DNA of 32,500 nucleotides from NCBI RefSeq assembly GCF_964340395.1, contig NC_135554.1, positions 24,070,592 to 24,103,091 on the forward strand, read 5' to 3'. Below are positions 1 to 12,421 of this stretch, one piece after another. Origin of the DNA: Glandiceps talaboti. Lineage: Eukaryota > Hemichordata > Enteropneusta > Spengelidae. The translations under genes were made by a program, and so were the position numbers. The notes below the pieces were generated by a model that did no database searches, was not told where the DNA came from, and was given only the letters and a program-made list of their open reading frames with translations. Every line of letters starts with the position of its first letter. The stretch's first letter is position 1.

Positions 1-113
1 TATTTGATATATACGGTTTCCATTTTCATTAGTTTTCCATCAATTTGTTGTCAGAGAACCAAAACATTACACGTGGATATTTATTTATGTATTCTTTAAT
101 ACCATCGGCAAAC

Positions 114-120
114 CCATAAC
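114..120. repeat. Left target-site duplication CCATAAC
   Basis: The 7-mer CCATAAC abuts the left inverted repeat and recurs immediately after the right one. It is the expected footprint of a staggered-cut DNA transposon insertion. Confidence 0.6.
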
Positions 121-600
121 CACAGGGGGCAGCGAGCATGTAACTGATTGATCAATCGATCGATCGGTTTATTTATTGATTGATTTATTTATTGTTTGGT
201 TGAATGGTTGATCGATTGAATGATCAATTTTTGTGGTGCAATATAACTTATTTTGTGTGTGTGATATTGATAAATTCACTCATTGAGTTTTAAAACTATT
301 TCTTTTTCTTTCCCTGGTTACTTTGCTCTCAGCTATATCTCAGACCACTAGCAGTCTGAGGCTGTATGTAATTCTCCCTTTTCTTTATTGACTAAATAAA
401 GATGCCTTGTCCATTCTTCATCTCTTATCTAAATTAAAACATTCCTAATCTTATAATTGGCGAGAGATCACTTACATAATTAACAGTTTGCTTTATATCT
501 CATCTGCTGGGAGGTTATCACACTGGACAAACATGCAATCATGCATATACAACTGGTAAGAAAGTACTATCAATAAATCAACCGATCGATCGATCGATCG

Positions 601-632
<32 letters not shown>

Positions 633-656
633 GTGACATGCTCGCTGCCCCCTGTG
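121..656. mobile_element. Non-autonomous DNA transposon with 32-bp terminal inverted repeats
   Basis: The left end begins CACAGGGGGCAGCGAGCATG at 121 and the right end is its reverse complement finishing at 656. The arms match at 31 of 32 positions before running into GATC/GATT simple repeats on both sides. The element is flanked by a direct repeat CCATAAC (114-120 and 657-663), which reads as a 7-8 bp target-site duplication. The interior has no credible transposase ORF, so it looks like a MITE-sized derivative. The TSD length and the CAGGGG start are compatible with hAT-like elements, but the superfamily is a guess. Confidence 0.75.
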
Positions 657-663
657 CCATAAC
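657..663. repeat. Right target-site duplication CCATAAC
   Basis: This is an identical copy of the 7-mer at 114-120, directly outside the right inverted repeat. Confidence 0.6.
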
Positions 664-1473
664 CGGACATTTTGTAGAGCAAAAGACCAATCGTACAGAC
701 ACCATCATTAACAACCGTATTTTCAAACAATTGCTTATCACAAAATTCTCTTTTACTTCCTCTGGCTCTAAATTCCGAACTATACTGAGGATACTTATAA
801 TTAATTTCTTACTCAGTAAAAGAGACTAAATAAGTTGATTAGAATTGATAAATATTCTTACAGCAGATACAAACTTTGTAAGGTAAGTATATATCTGACC
901 TCTTCAAGGTCATTGAAATTAGCATACTAATCAATGCAATGTTTTACTGGTACATGATCTAAGTATAACACCGGTCCTATACACATGCCCTAGATTCTCG
1001 ATGTTGTACATTGAATCTGGGCTTGCAGATATAAAACTTAAAAAACGCTAACATTGGTATATCAAACAATAAAGTATATAATTCCCATACCCAAAACTTC
1101 ACCACTTAAGTACGTGTATTCCTGTACACCCTGTTTACAATACACAAACATCCCATCTCCACCACATCATCACACTGTCGACATAACATTTTAAACATCT
1201 TGCCTCCATCCCAATCTTTTCTAAGGTAGATATATAGAGACACTAGAGGACACAAACTGTAAACAGTTGTTTTTCATACATGAGTAGTTTTTGCAGTTTG
1301 TGAGGTATTGGAGATTATTATATACATATACCCTCATATTCCCAAGGCGTGACATCAAAATACAATAACATGATATCGATACATTTCATATTACTACACT
1401 TCTGCTGTCAGAAGTATTGTAATATGGTCGGAACTACGTTGAATTGTTTGTAAACATCAACCTATACAATTGC
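664..1473. other. Intergenic stretch, nothing recognised
   Basis: AT-rich sequence without a convincing exon, repeat or RNA gene on either strand. The only open frames are short and have ordinary non-coding composition. Confidence 0.5.
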
Positions 1474-1474
1474 G

Positions 1475-1523
<49 letters not shown>
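1474..1523. repeat. (GTT)n microsatellite
   Basis: About 16 uninterrupted GTT units. Confidence 0.95.
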
Positions 1524-1799
1524 CAAATCATAATTTTGTGATATAAGACACCTGTGAAATAAGGTTTCGGTTATACTTGATGATTTTTCGAATATTGAAT
1601 GTGATCATCAAAGCTACGAGTGGATAAAAAATCCTCACACCCAGTGACATCACCTTTTGGCACAAAATATATCAACAACAACAACAATGCTATGCTACAT
1701 GTACCCAGGTACATCAACATAGTTTGCATCAAGTACTATAGACTTATTGTGGCTATCATAAATAAAAGGTGAAACACGTGTGAAAATATAGTTTCCTGT

Positions 1800-1962
1800 T
1801 CAATTCATGGATTGCCAAACATCGACCATCATCATTTCAGTGTAAACAGTGAACAAGTACAGCTCTTGCGGACACATCGCCATTCGTACAGCCACTAACA
1901 TACGTAAACATGCTAACATGACAACATCGTAAAAACTAACCTCTATTTGTGATAGTTGCTCA
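1800..1962 (-). other. Weak candidate coding exon
   Basis: On the minus strand a TTTCACTGCAG acceptor is followed by an open frame that reads EQLSQIEVSFYDVVMLACLR onward and closes with TGA at the lower end. The composition is more protein-like than most of the region, but no family is recognised, and its phase does not join simply to the candidate at 2085-2251. It may be chance or the remains of a pseudogene. Confidence 0.2.
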
Positions 1963-2084
1963 CTGCAGTGAAATCGTTGTCTGTTATAATTCAACTATTA
2001 ATAGAATTATTGAATGACTTTTTTGACGTGATTTTGAAAATCTCACCATGTTCTCGACGTTTTAACTTGCTATTGTTAATGTTT

Positions 2085-2251
2085 TTAGCGTATGAGCCGA
2101 GTTCTATGTATTACCGACATCCGTTCATTAGTCCATGGTAAGCCAGTCTCTCGGTATTTCATTATTTTTTCCGATGAAAGTGTGTAAAGTTTGTCAAAGA
2201 AATAGTCACTGCTCTTAACAAACGTCCCGACGTTGACAAAATGTTCCATAC
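2085..2251 (-). other. Weak candidate coding exon
   Basis: A good minus-strand acceptor (ACTTTCAG) precedes GMEHFVNVGTFVKSSDYFFD and about 36 more residues ending at TAA. A GTAATA donor also occurs inside. The upstream ATG at 2285 could equally make this a 66-residue intronless ORF. The amino-acid composition is balanced, unlike the repeat-derived ORFs nearby. I do not recognise the family. Confidence 0.25.
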
Positions 2252-2411
2252 CTGAAAGTCTGTTGTGTAAGTTTACTGATCTCAACCTATAAGTTAGGCG
2301 ACGGCAGCTGGCTGTGCGTGTTGTGAGACCCCCTTGTAAGTTTTATCATGCTGTGGCCATGTGTATCGGCGACCAAATTGTTCTTAGCATGAGATTTTGA
2401 TAAGGGCAAGA

Positions 2412-2428
2412 CTGACAGGCAGGCAGGC

Positions 2429-2493
<65 letters not shown>

Positions 2494-2495
2494 CA
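2412..2495. repeat. (CAGG)n/(CAGA)n microsatellite
   Basis: A few CAGG units lead into about 19 CAGA units. Confidence 0.95.
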
Positions 2496-2518
2496 GACAT
2501 ATATCACGAGTGAGATCT

Positions 2519-2623
2519 AGTGGGAATGAGGGTAGAGGGGAAGGAGAGGGGAAGATATGGTAAAATGGGAGTAGAGGTAGAGGTAGAGGTAGAGGGGAAG
2601 GAGGGAGGAGGAAAGAGATTCTC
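2519..2623. repeat. Purine-rich GGTAGA/GAGG tract
   Basis: A strand-asymmetric, nearly all-purine stretch with repeated GTAGAG units. The ORF across it is repeat-derived. Confidence 0.7.
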
Positions 2624-2950
2624 CTTGAAGTTGGCGAATATAATACAATTTTTGCAACAAAAATGTAATCATATACATCATATCACACGTCAAATTGCTT
2701 AGTTCTCAAAAAGATACTCTTCACAAACAAGTGTACCATTTATGACCCATTTTATTGAACAGAAAATACCTAATTCATATATTTTAAACAGGTGAAAAGT
2801 AACAACAGGTACATGTCCTGCCTACAACTAATGATAAACGTCTTGACTACGTGTCATACATGGTATATGATCAATGGAAGCAGAGAAGAAGATTTCAATT
2901 GGTCAACCGTGTCATGTCAAGACAATTACATTTTATATTCACTCTATTAG

Positions 2951-3137
2951 AGTCTACTCCTGCGAACGCCGTTTATACCAAGATTCCCCAAAGTGCCCCC
3001 CATCAAAGAACTGTGCAAAACAGTCCCAACAATCGGTACCTAAATCACAGTTTCCCCCTTCTTCTTCATCGCAAAGACCACCAAGGGCCGTGTCACAGGT
3101 GTCCTCGCAGTTTACTGAAAGTGAAGAATATTTCTAA
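2951..3137 (+). other. Candidate terminal coding exon of an unknown gene
   Basis: A CACTCTATTAG acceptor is followed, in the phase leaving one nucleotide, by VYSCERRLYQDSPKCPPSKN and a Ser/Pro/Gln-rich tail ending SEEYF before TAA. The stretch is richer in GC than its flanks and resembles a low-complexity C-terminal tail. No upstream partner exon was found on the plus strand, and a second frame is also open, so this is a suggestion only. Confidence 0.22.
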
Positions 3138-3274
3138 TTACTTGAGAATAAATGCTAGGATATTATCATTCAAAATACTGTACGCTGACACCGTCACATC
3201 ACAATTGCCAATGCCACCCCACCACTACCACCACCACCACACATAAAATATTGAAAACATGACATGCATAAACT

Positions 3275-3541
3275 TTATGTATGTATGTATGTGTGTATGT
3301 ACGTATGTACGTATGTATGTATGTATGTATGTATGTATTGTATTGTATTGTATTGTATTGTATTGTATTGTATTGTATGTATGTATGTATGTATGTATGT
3401 ATGTATGTATGTACATGTATGTATGCATGTGTGTATGCATGTATGTATGTATGTATGTATGTATGCACGTACGTATGTATGTATGTGTGTATGTATGTAT
3501 GTATGTATGTATGTATGTATGTATGTATGTATGTATGTATA
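3275..3541. repeat. (TATG)n array with embedded (TATTG)n
   Basis: A tetranucleotide TATG array is interrupted at about 3336-3377 by eight or so pentanucleotide TATTG units, then resumes. All ORFs here are repeat translations. Confidence 0.95.
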
Positions 3542-3635
3542 AACGAATGTATGTATTATGTGCGTATTAAGTGTGTGTGTATCTGTGTGGGTGTGCGTGT
3601 ATTTGTACATAAACAGGGTAACTATCACGCGGAAT

Positions 3636-3885
<250 letters not shown>

Positions 3886-4920
3886 GTCTATGGTTAACAA
3901 TGTTCAGTGGCGCTTAGAGTTACAATGAGAAAAAAATGGGAGTGGGAAAGAGCACGCCAAATGCACTCGAGCATATTCCCTATGTCTTTATTGTCTAGCT
4001 ACGAGGGCGAAACTAATTGTACATAAGGCAACATCCACATGACTCACCTAGGAATAGTATTTAATGTTGATATCTACAATTGACAATATAGTTACTGGTT
4101 TTCAAATATTAGGGAATAACTGCACTTTGTTGAAATCAACATTCTCTATAATAAGGTAGTTCTTCTATTGGTAATTCTATTCGGGTAGTATGGAATGTCT
4201 AATATATTAGTAATTTATTCATATATCAAACGAGATATAGTTTCAGGTTTTATTGTGATATGGCGTTCTTTGCTTGCCTTCATGCTTCAGTACACTAGTA
4301 AATGTCATCATGGTGAGTGAAAGAATATATATGTGTGTGTGTGTTCAAACAAAATTTGGTACATAGTACTTTGGGTTAATAACCAGAAATGATTTTGGGG
4401 TGAGATCTATGCAAGGATATTAACGTAATTAGCATAAAGAACGTTCCGTAAGTCCCACAGGTACCCACACTCTAACCGTTGGTGGCGCTATGTATGTAAG
4501 CGATCGTCATTTTATAGTATACTTAGGCCTAAAAAATAATTGCTTGGTTCCGGTTACCAGACCCCACCCTCGTTTTTCACTGCCGACCCTTAACTATTTT
4601 TACTTATTCGAGAAACAAAATTAATAAAATTGCCAAAAATTGTGAAGTGTCACGAGAAATACTGGATGCGGAAACTGACATCAACTTAAAAATACAATAT
4701 AAAACTGTTCTTCCAGTCTGCAATGGCAGTACATTTGATAGGAAGAAATAGATAACACAGAGACCATTTGGAAAACAATGGAAAAACCTGAAATAGACAC
4801 ACACATGAAAAGAAAAATATAATAAAATGAAATAAAAAATCTACCTACCCCACCTATTCTAAAATTGAGCATAATCGGAACCACACTTTATTGTTATTAG
4901 GCCTTACTGAAAATCAATAA
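3886..4920. other. Intergenic stretch, nothing recognised
   Basis: AT-rich sequence with a short GT run at about 4332. No exon with paired splice sites and no known repeat was identified. Confidence 0.45.
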
Positions 4921-4985
4921 TATAATAATAATAATTGTTATTATTATTATCATTATTATCATTATCATTATTATTATTATTATTT
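4921..4985. repeat. (ATT)n/(ATC)n microsatellite
   Basis: Imperfect ATT and ATC triplets. Confidence 0.85.
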
Positions 4986-5033
4986 ATTTCGAGTACCGGC
5001 TCATACACCTCAACATTGAAGATACTGATAATA

Positions 5034-5134
<101 letters not shown>

Positions 5135-5837
5135 ATGTTCACTCTCTTTGAGTCTAAAATAAGATTTTGAGCGTAGAGTGCGCTGTTTGCTCTCGAAAGT
5201 CAAGATATAACTATGAACAAACGTGTTAGAAATACTCACATGCCTCTTTAAGCCAATATGAATATAATATTCTTGTTGTTGCATTGTTGTACGCAACACG
5301 AACATCATTGACAAAAATGTTTGTATGCACACTCCAAATATGAGAACAGTACTTGGACGATCTATATACTTGAAATACAGTACATTTAACAGAATATGAA
5401 CAGTTCCAAAAATGATCCCATTTGACGTCATCTGATCGTCATTGTCATCACCTTCAAAATTAAAAAAAACCCACCTAAATATACGAAACACGAAGTGGGT
5501 TTCAGTGTTTGAGACAACGGCAGCGAGGATCATAACATCAACTAACATGAATTGTGTAACTTACACTAAGAATGACAATCTTAATTTACATATGGTAGCC
5601 TGGATGGTGGAACGGACAGGTTAAATGAAGTAGACGTGTGAGCTATTTATATTATATCAATGATAAAAACCATTCCGGTGACTACTATCAAAGTAGGCAA
5701 AGTAAGTAATTGACCATTCTGGTATCCCATGACAAACTGGGAAACTTTATTGTGCCGTTGGCGGTTCACGAAATATAGAGTATGTACATTTACTTCTTTT
5801 ACCCCTAATGCCATGACCCAAAAGACACATTCATATA
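5135..5837. other. Intergenic stretch, nothing recognised
   Basis: No convincing coding exon, RNA gene or repeat was seen. Confidence 0.4.
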
Positions 5838-6175
<338 letters not shown>

Positions 6176-6782
6176 CTGACATCCAACAGGCAGAGCCCAA
6201 TAACTGGAGGCAGTCAATATCAAAATGTAGAGAACAAATGAACATGACATGATAAAAAAAAACTAAGAAAGGAAAGAGAACAAAGAAAAACACGCAACAT
6301 ATCAAAAAACGAAACAACCGTCTGACTGACATCATATACATTTAACAACGACAGGCTTATCAGCAAGAGATAAAAGAACAGTGGTTGCTTGGATTTTAAA
6401 AACACAAAAACTAGAGAACAGATCAACCTCAAAACTATTATATATACACTATTTAAAAGGTTCATAGCCTGAGATAAAGATGAATATTTTGAAAGCTAGA
6501 TGAGTTTGTACTGGCTAGATGGATTCAATGTTCTGTACAACTGTATATGTTGTATGTAGAGTGCGGGTATTGAAGTTTGCAAAACAACCAATGGAAGAAA
6601 CATTGAAAAGAACAAAAAACACAACGCAATTCATACAGTGTGATGCAACTAATATAATAAATCATAATTTTTTCTTGGCTTCCTATTTAGAAAGTCAATG
6701 TGAAACAACATTGACAAAGTCTGGGTTTGAAATTCAAGACATTGCAAAAAGCTAAACATATAGTGATGAGATACATTACAAG

Positions 6783-6783
<1 letters not shown>
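6176..6783. other. Intergenic stretch, nothing recognised
   Basis: Only short unsupported ORFs. Confidence 0.4.

Positions 6784-6843
<60 letters not shown>
6784..6843. repeat. (GTT)n microsatellite
   Basis: Twenty GTT units, the second such array on this strand. Confidence 0.95.
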
Positions 6844-8566
6844 AACTGGAACTGTTTTCCATTTGTGTTTCATTTGTTTTTATTTTCGATATTTATTTTG
6901 TTGTAGAGTATGTGACCAAACCCTCTATATTAGCAACCCAAAGAATTACACTTTTTTGGCTTCAAAGTATTAAAGTAGCTATAGTCCGCATCTCTTTCAC
7001 TACTATATACTGACATAGAGTATATGTACATATTACATTGAATGACTGCTGGGGATGCAATTCAGCTAGCGCTTTAATACAATCAGACCACTAACTGACA
7101 CTTTTAGTGGTCTGAGATACAACTTGTATATTCAGAATGATTGAACTATTTCATGCAAATGTTTGGTTTTTAATGTTGGTGAGAGCGAAAGGTCATACAG
7201 ATGAACAAAAATAGCGAAAGAAGTTCCAACTACAATAGCCTACCTGTAGACTTGGGAACGGCTATCGCTACACTATTCCGATATTCTAACTGACATTTTG
7301 AATTTTTGAATTTCCGCTATGAGGGGAACATGTTAACGTTATTAAAAGTCACTCTACTGGATCGACTAAGCAAAGAAACTCTGGTCAAATTTATCAAATA
7401 AAATGACGTGAAATCTTCGTTGCGCATTTCAGAAATTATCCACCAGAACGCGGTACGTTTTAAGTGTAACTCCTTAACTCAATGGTAAAAATTCACCGTA
7501 CATTGTACACTATGCCCATTGTATGTCAGTATGAATAATCTAACTCCATGTGTAATTAATTATCACTTCAATATTACAACGAAGATTGCAATCACCAAAT
7601 GCACAGTTTCTGGTTACATTATTTCATGTGTAAAACACAAACTTGTAGAATTATAACAAACGCATACAGTGTGCTAATTTCGTAGGTGTACGTTTCTGAA
7701 TGTTTTGGGGCTTGGATAGAGTTTTATGAAACTTGCCTAGCTATTATTTAATTGTTTAATTACACACTTCTTTGATCGAATACCATTTGACAATTTTGAG
7801 AAAATAATTTCCATTACAATTTGGAACAATGCATCATTCATTTATGTACTATCCTGTCCAGCAGCTGAAACGTGATGCGTTATGACATGAAAGAGTGCTG
7901 AGTATCACGAGAGTTTGTGTTTCATTTGTGTTTGTGTTCTACCAATCGGATCATTTGCTTAGGGCAAGACAACGATAGTGTTGTTTACACGAGAAGATGA
8001 CATGAAAAAGAATAGAACGTACGCTGCTGTATTTTTTGTAGTGTTTTGTCGAGTCTGCGATTTGACTGGCGTGTGGCTCTCGGTAGTACCCGTAGAATGT
8101 CAGAGACATCCATCGAAAGATGAGTTTTTTGTGTGTGTTTTTTTTTTAAAACAAAAGAAAAGTATGTTGTTCGGGTGAACAAGCGTGAATGAAATGACAA
8201 AGAATTCACCACATTTCATTGTCATTTCATAGAAAGATGAGTACTGATGTTTATAATTCCTGGTATCTCAAAGATGAAATGATACAGCAGACATGATAGC
8301 CCCTTTGAAATATACGCATTCGACAAGAAATGTCTCCTGAAGTCTTTTCAGTCAGTATTCTATGGCCAACATCGCAGTACAAAAGCCTGTCAAATAAGCT
8401 GTCAGTATACATTATAAGGATTACCAGAGTAGATGTGAATGATTGTGATGGAACGTTAAGGGGTCAGATGTTAAGTTTCAATACTTCAAATAGAAGAGTA
8501 CGAATTTGAAAGCCTGCTTGTCCAGACAATTTGATCAATAACTTTCATTGTGCACTTTTGCACATT
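6844..8566. other. Long intergenic stretch, one small hairpin
   Basis: No exon was recognised. A hairpin at about 7085-7116 pairs CAGACCACTAA with TTAGTGGTCTG. Its second arm contains a 12-mer that recurs elsewhere in the window. Confidence 0.4.
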
Positions 8567-8615
8567 GTATGTATGTATGTATGTATGTATGTATGTATGT
8601 ATGTATGTATGTATG
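8567..8615. repeat. (GTAT)n microsatellite
   Basis: About 11 to 12 units. Confidence 0.9.
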
Positions 8616-8773
8616 TGTGTGTATGTATGTATGTGTGTGATATGGTATGGCTACAGCTGATTAGATATTTAGCTAAAATATGGTATTAGGCACTTTAGCA
8701 TACATTTGCTGAGTTTTGTTATATATTTCATGTATGTGTACACAGTAAGTTACTCTTACCATTGACTCATACC

Positions 8774-8822
<49 letters not shown>
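8774..8822. repeat. (TG)n microsatellite
   Basis: An uninterrupted TG run with Z-DNA potential. Confidence 0.95.
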
Positions 8823-8823
<1 letters not shown>

Positions 8824-8884
8824 AGGCAAAGTTCTATCCATGAGAAAGAGGCAAACCTTTAAATGTTCAATCCATGAATTAGAC

Positions 8885-8886
8885 GC

Positions 8887-8935
<49 letters not shown>

Positions 8936-8958
8936 TACTCACACACATACACACACAC

Positions 8959-9031
<73 letters not shown>

Positions 9032-9042
9032 TACACACACAC

Positions 9043-9129
<87 letters not shown>

Positions 9130-9135
9130 TACATT
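8885..9135. repeat. (ACATAC)n hexanucleotide array
   Basis: ACATAC units are mixed with AC runs over about 250 bp. They yield the Tyr-Thr and Val-Tyr translations in several frames. Confidence 0.95.
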
Positions 9136-9142
9136 CTTGTTG

Positions 9143-9143
9143 T

Positions 9144-9205
<62 letters not shown>
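9143..9205. repeat. (GAT)n microsatellite
   Basis: About 20 GAT units directly after the hexanucleotide array. Confidence 0.95.
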
Positions 9206-9705
9206 CGAATTTAATAAGAGCTTGCATAGTAATGGTATAGCTTTTCGAATACATGGAAGCTAAAGATGTTTATAACAATGTGGAATGTAAGCTTCTATAT
9301 TGAACTTGGCATAGACAAACATTTCAGTGTTTTAACCATGGTATAGACATAGGAAAACTTTCAAAAGTTCAATCCATGAAATATACCTAATATCGTGGCA
9401 GAAATCTTTAAAATCAACAAATCTTGTCAATATTTCGTATTTGTACTGTGTAGGAGCATTATTGTTAGTTGTTCAGTTTCTCTGTTTGATGAGGGCATTG
9501 TGGCTAGTATCCACATTTTACAGCCTCTAAATGACTGGCATGTGTTGGATTCACGAACGCTCTTTATCATCTTGAAATAGGCGTGTCTGTTATGCATCAA
9601 ATGTATATAAGTATGCGTTATTCTAATACGTGTGACTATTATACAAACCTTTGGTAAAATTGCATAGGTACTCCTACCAACCACACGGTAAGTTGAATTT
9701 CTGAT

Positions 9706-9870
9706 AGTTATAGGGCAAGTGCTTGGCCAGTTACTGTAAAGAATTAGACACTCTTTGTAACCCATCTGTTATATTGTCCTGGGCACAGCCGAGGACAAAA
9801 TAACAGATGGGTTACAAAAAGTATCCTGTTATTTTTTTACAGTAAATGGTCGAGGACCTGCCCTATAACG
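9706..9870. mobile_element. Foldback (long inverted repeat) element
   Basis: The left arm 9706-9780 and right arm 9791-9870 are imperfect reverse complements around a 10-base spacer. Matched blocks are TTTGTAACCCATCTGTTAT, TTACTGTAAA and GTTATAGGGCA. Two small indels lie between them. No ORF of interest is inside. It resembles a decayed MITE or foldback element, and no clear target-site duplication was seen. Confidence 0.65.
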
Positions 9871-10262
9871 AAGTTATACTTCGAATTCGACGAGTTTTTA
9901 GGTTTTTCACCAGAGAGTCAACTTTGTTATTTACAGCCCTGTTACGTAACCTCTTACCTATTATCATGTTAATGACAATATTCACTATAGTAATCCCATC
10001 CAGCACATCTCCGATGTTTCTCCAAACGTTCAGTGTGAAACCCATTAACACCCATAACTCTGTTACTAACCCTGGCGCACATAAGCATTGTCATGTCAAT
10101 AACAAATTCTATATGGAAACCTACTTTCTGCACAAGTCACTTTGGTTATAGAGCATGTTTTGGATAGATAAGTATATAACCAGACCTGCTAAAGTATAGT
10201 AAGGGCGATATTTTACACACACTTTATAGAATGACAGGTGCAGAATTAGGCACGGTAGAGCC

Positions 10263-10293
10263 ATAGACCCTACACATTTCGTATAGGGTCTAT
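10263..10293. repeat. Short perfect-stem hairpin
   Basis: ATAGACCCTA pairs with TAGGGTCTAT across a short loop. It is not followed by a U-tract and has no obvious gene context. Confidence 0.5.
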
Positions 10294-11023
10294 TGTAGAA
10301 CAGGATGTTAGACAGGGCAGCACATATTGGTTGCATTGTAACAGTTGTCAATGTGGAGACAGTGCTATAGAAAATGATTAACAAGCTGCGGACAGTTTCA
10401 TTTATGGGCTAAAGTGTGAGCGGGCACTTTCTTTCATGGATTAACGGTATGCGAACACTTTCTTTGTGTAAAATAAGTCCATTTATAAGAATAGCTGTCC
10501 GCAAAATGTAATTGAGAGCATGGTTAAACAATGGAGATGAGTCGGAGAGGAGTATAACTGTCATCAAATTGATATAACTGTTATCATAACACATATTTGG
10601 ATTCTAGTATTAGGCTTGCTTTTTTTTATCTGAAGGAAACATTTATTCGAATGCTGTGGTCGCAAATTACGATTTCATGCTATGTTAATGTATACTCAAA
10701 CACTGCTTTGCATTTTCCATTGATTTGTAATTATGCATTGACTGACAATATCACTGAAATGTTGAAATAGCTAAGGGGTGATATCAATAGCTCAATGTAG
10801 GATAAACAACCAAATTCTTTTACTTTGGGGTTGCGGGGTTTTGAACTATTTTAGTTCTCATCCAACGAAAATGATTTTACTTTTAATAGAATCATTTTGT
10901 ACCCTAGCTAAATACAAATATTTCTCACAAATGTTGTCAAATCGAGAAATGCAAACATTTTCGCTATAATGAAGGCATAGCACTAAAATACCTGTCGCGA
11001 ACGAGGATATTCTACTCACAGCA
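10294..11023. other. Intergenic stretch upstream of the LDLa gene
   Basis: AT-rich sequence. No TATA box or upstream exon could be assigned with confidence. Confidence 0.35.
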
Positions 11024-11080
11024 TACTACTACATACTGAATTCAAATTGATCGAGCTGTCTGAAACAATGACCAATTTTT
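11024..11080. repeat. Dispersed repeat fragment (copy 1)
   Basis: The core ACTACATACTGA and the following AAATTGAT...GCTGT...ACAAT...GACCAATTT pattern recurs at about 31929-32000. This suggests two fragments of one interspersed repeat. Confidence 0.5.
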
Positions 11081-11193
11081 TTTTCATCAATTTTTATCCT
11101 ACAAAGTTTTTTATCCTACATTGAATTGTTGATCTCACCCCTACACAAGATATGTTACTGTTCATTTGTAGGCGAAAACCAAAATCTACAACC

Positions 11194-11257
11194 ATGAAGT
11201 GTGCAATTATTGTACTCCTTTGTATGTGTTTGATTGTAGCCGATGCAATGGAGCAAG
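11194..11257 (+). CDS. LDLa gene, coding exon 1 (signal peptide)
   Basis: This exon encodes 21 residues plus the first base of a Gly codon, followed by the strong donor GTAAGT. A TTCATTTGTAG acceptor-like site at 11160-11170 suggests that a 5'UTR intron may precede it. Confidence 0.8.
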
Positions 11258-12390
11258 GTAAGTAACACCTGTTTTACAACAATTTTCATTTGGTATTTAT
11301 TGCTGCATGAAATTATGAAAATTATGAAATTATGAAATTATGAAAATGAATTTTCATCTTCATATTTCAATAAAAATAGAACTTGAATGTACATTTTCCA
11401 TATTAATAGCTTTTTACTTCGCCCATTATATTTCCTATGTAGGAAAAGTGGTATGTCAATTTTAAACTATTTTTAAAGATTTCCAGGGTATTTACCATAA
11501 GCCTGGTCAAATGATTTCATTGCAAAAATATTATATTTTCATCGAAATATCTGTCTAATAATTTCATTTTTATGATAATATGGCAAGATGTAGACTTTAT
11601 CATGTAATTCTTGAAAACAGAACAAAAATTGTTGGTTGCCACATTTTTTTTGCGCTAATCAATGATTTGTGTATCGACCATGTGATGCTGGAGTCCCATT
11701 CTGTACTCTCACAATCTCACCATAAGATGGCGCCATACCTCAGTAAAGCAGTTGACTCCTTTTCACGTACGCACCCTGATCAAAGAAAATTAGTAATAAC
11801 TCATGCACTTTCTATAGTATTAATAAAACAAAGTCTGCACTGCGCGACGGTCACGTCTGTGCAGTTGTGTTGTTTTTTATGCCTATCGCTCATCCTTAAT
11901 ACATGCATGTCAGTGAGTTCATAGTTCTTAATAAATGACATCTATCAGTATTATATATAAATAACATTGCGCAGTATAGGAGAAAATTGATTGTTTGAAT
12001 GGTATATGCTTACGAGTTTATATATACATATATGACAAAGTATCTTGATGATATGGGCTTTGGAAGGTATATAACTAGGTTGGGCTATCGAAGGTGATTT
12101 CCTATCATTGAGACCATTATACCTCTGTTTGCCTTAGGAACGTGTAAGAAGAAAACTCAACGTAGCTGCAATGACAACTACCTTGACGACACATGCATCG
12201 ATGAAAAACAGCAATGTGACCACGTTCAAGACTGTCCAAACGGCAGAGATGAATCACGTTGTCGTAAGTAACTTCAGTAGAGTTTTCAGAAATTGTTTCT
12301 TATCATGCTTTAAATCCTTTAATACATTTTCTGAGAGTGTCTTTGGTGAAAATACCAAATTGTTTTGGTTTTTTTTAGTTGTGTCTGGGC

Positions 12391-12421
<31 letters not shown>

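Noticed and set aside
8762-9254. ORFs with Tyr-Thr, Cys-Met or Ser repeats
   Set aside because: Direct products of the TG, ACATAC and GAT arrays.
9427-10151. ORFs of 112 and 101 codons on opposite strands
   Set aside because: They overlap the foldback element and have no recognisable family or splice context.
11580-11924. A 114-codon plus-strand ORF inside LDLa intron 1
   Set aside because: No matching splice sites or domain. The two flanking LDLa exons join in phase without it.
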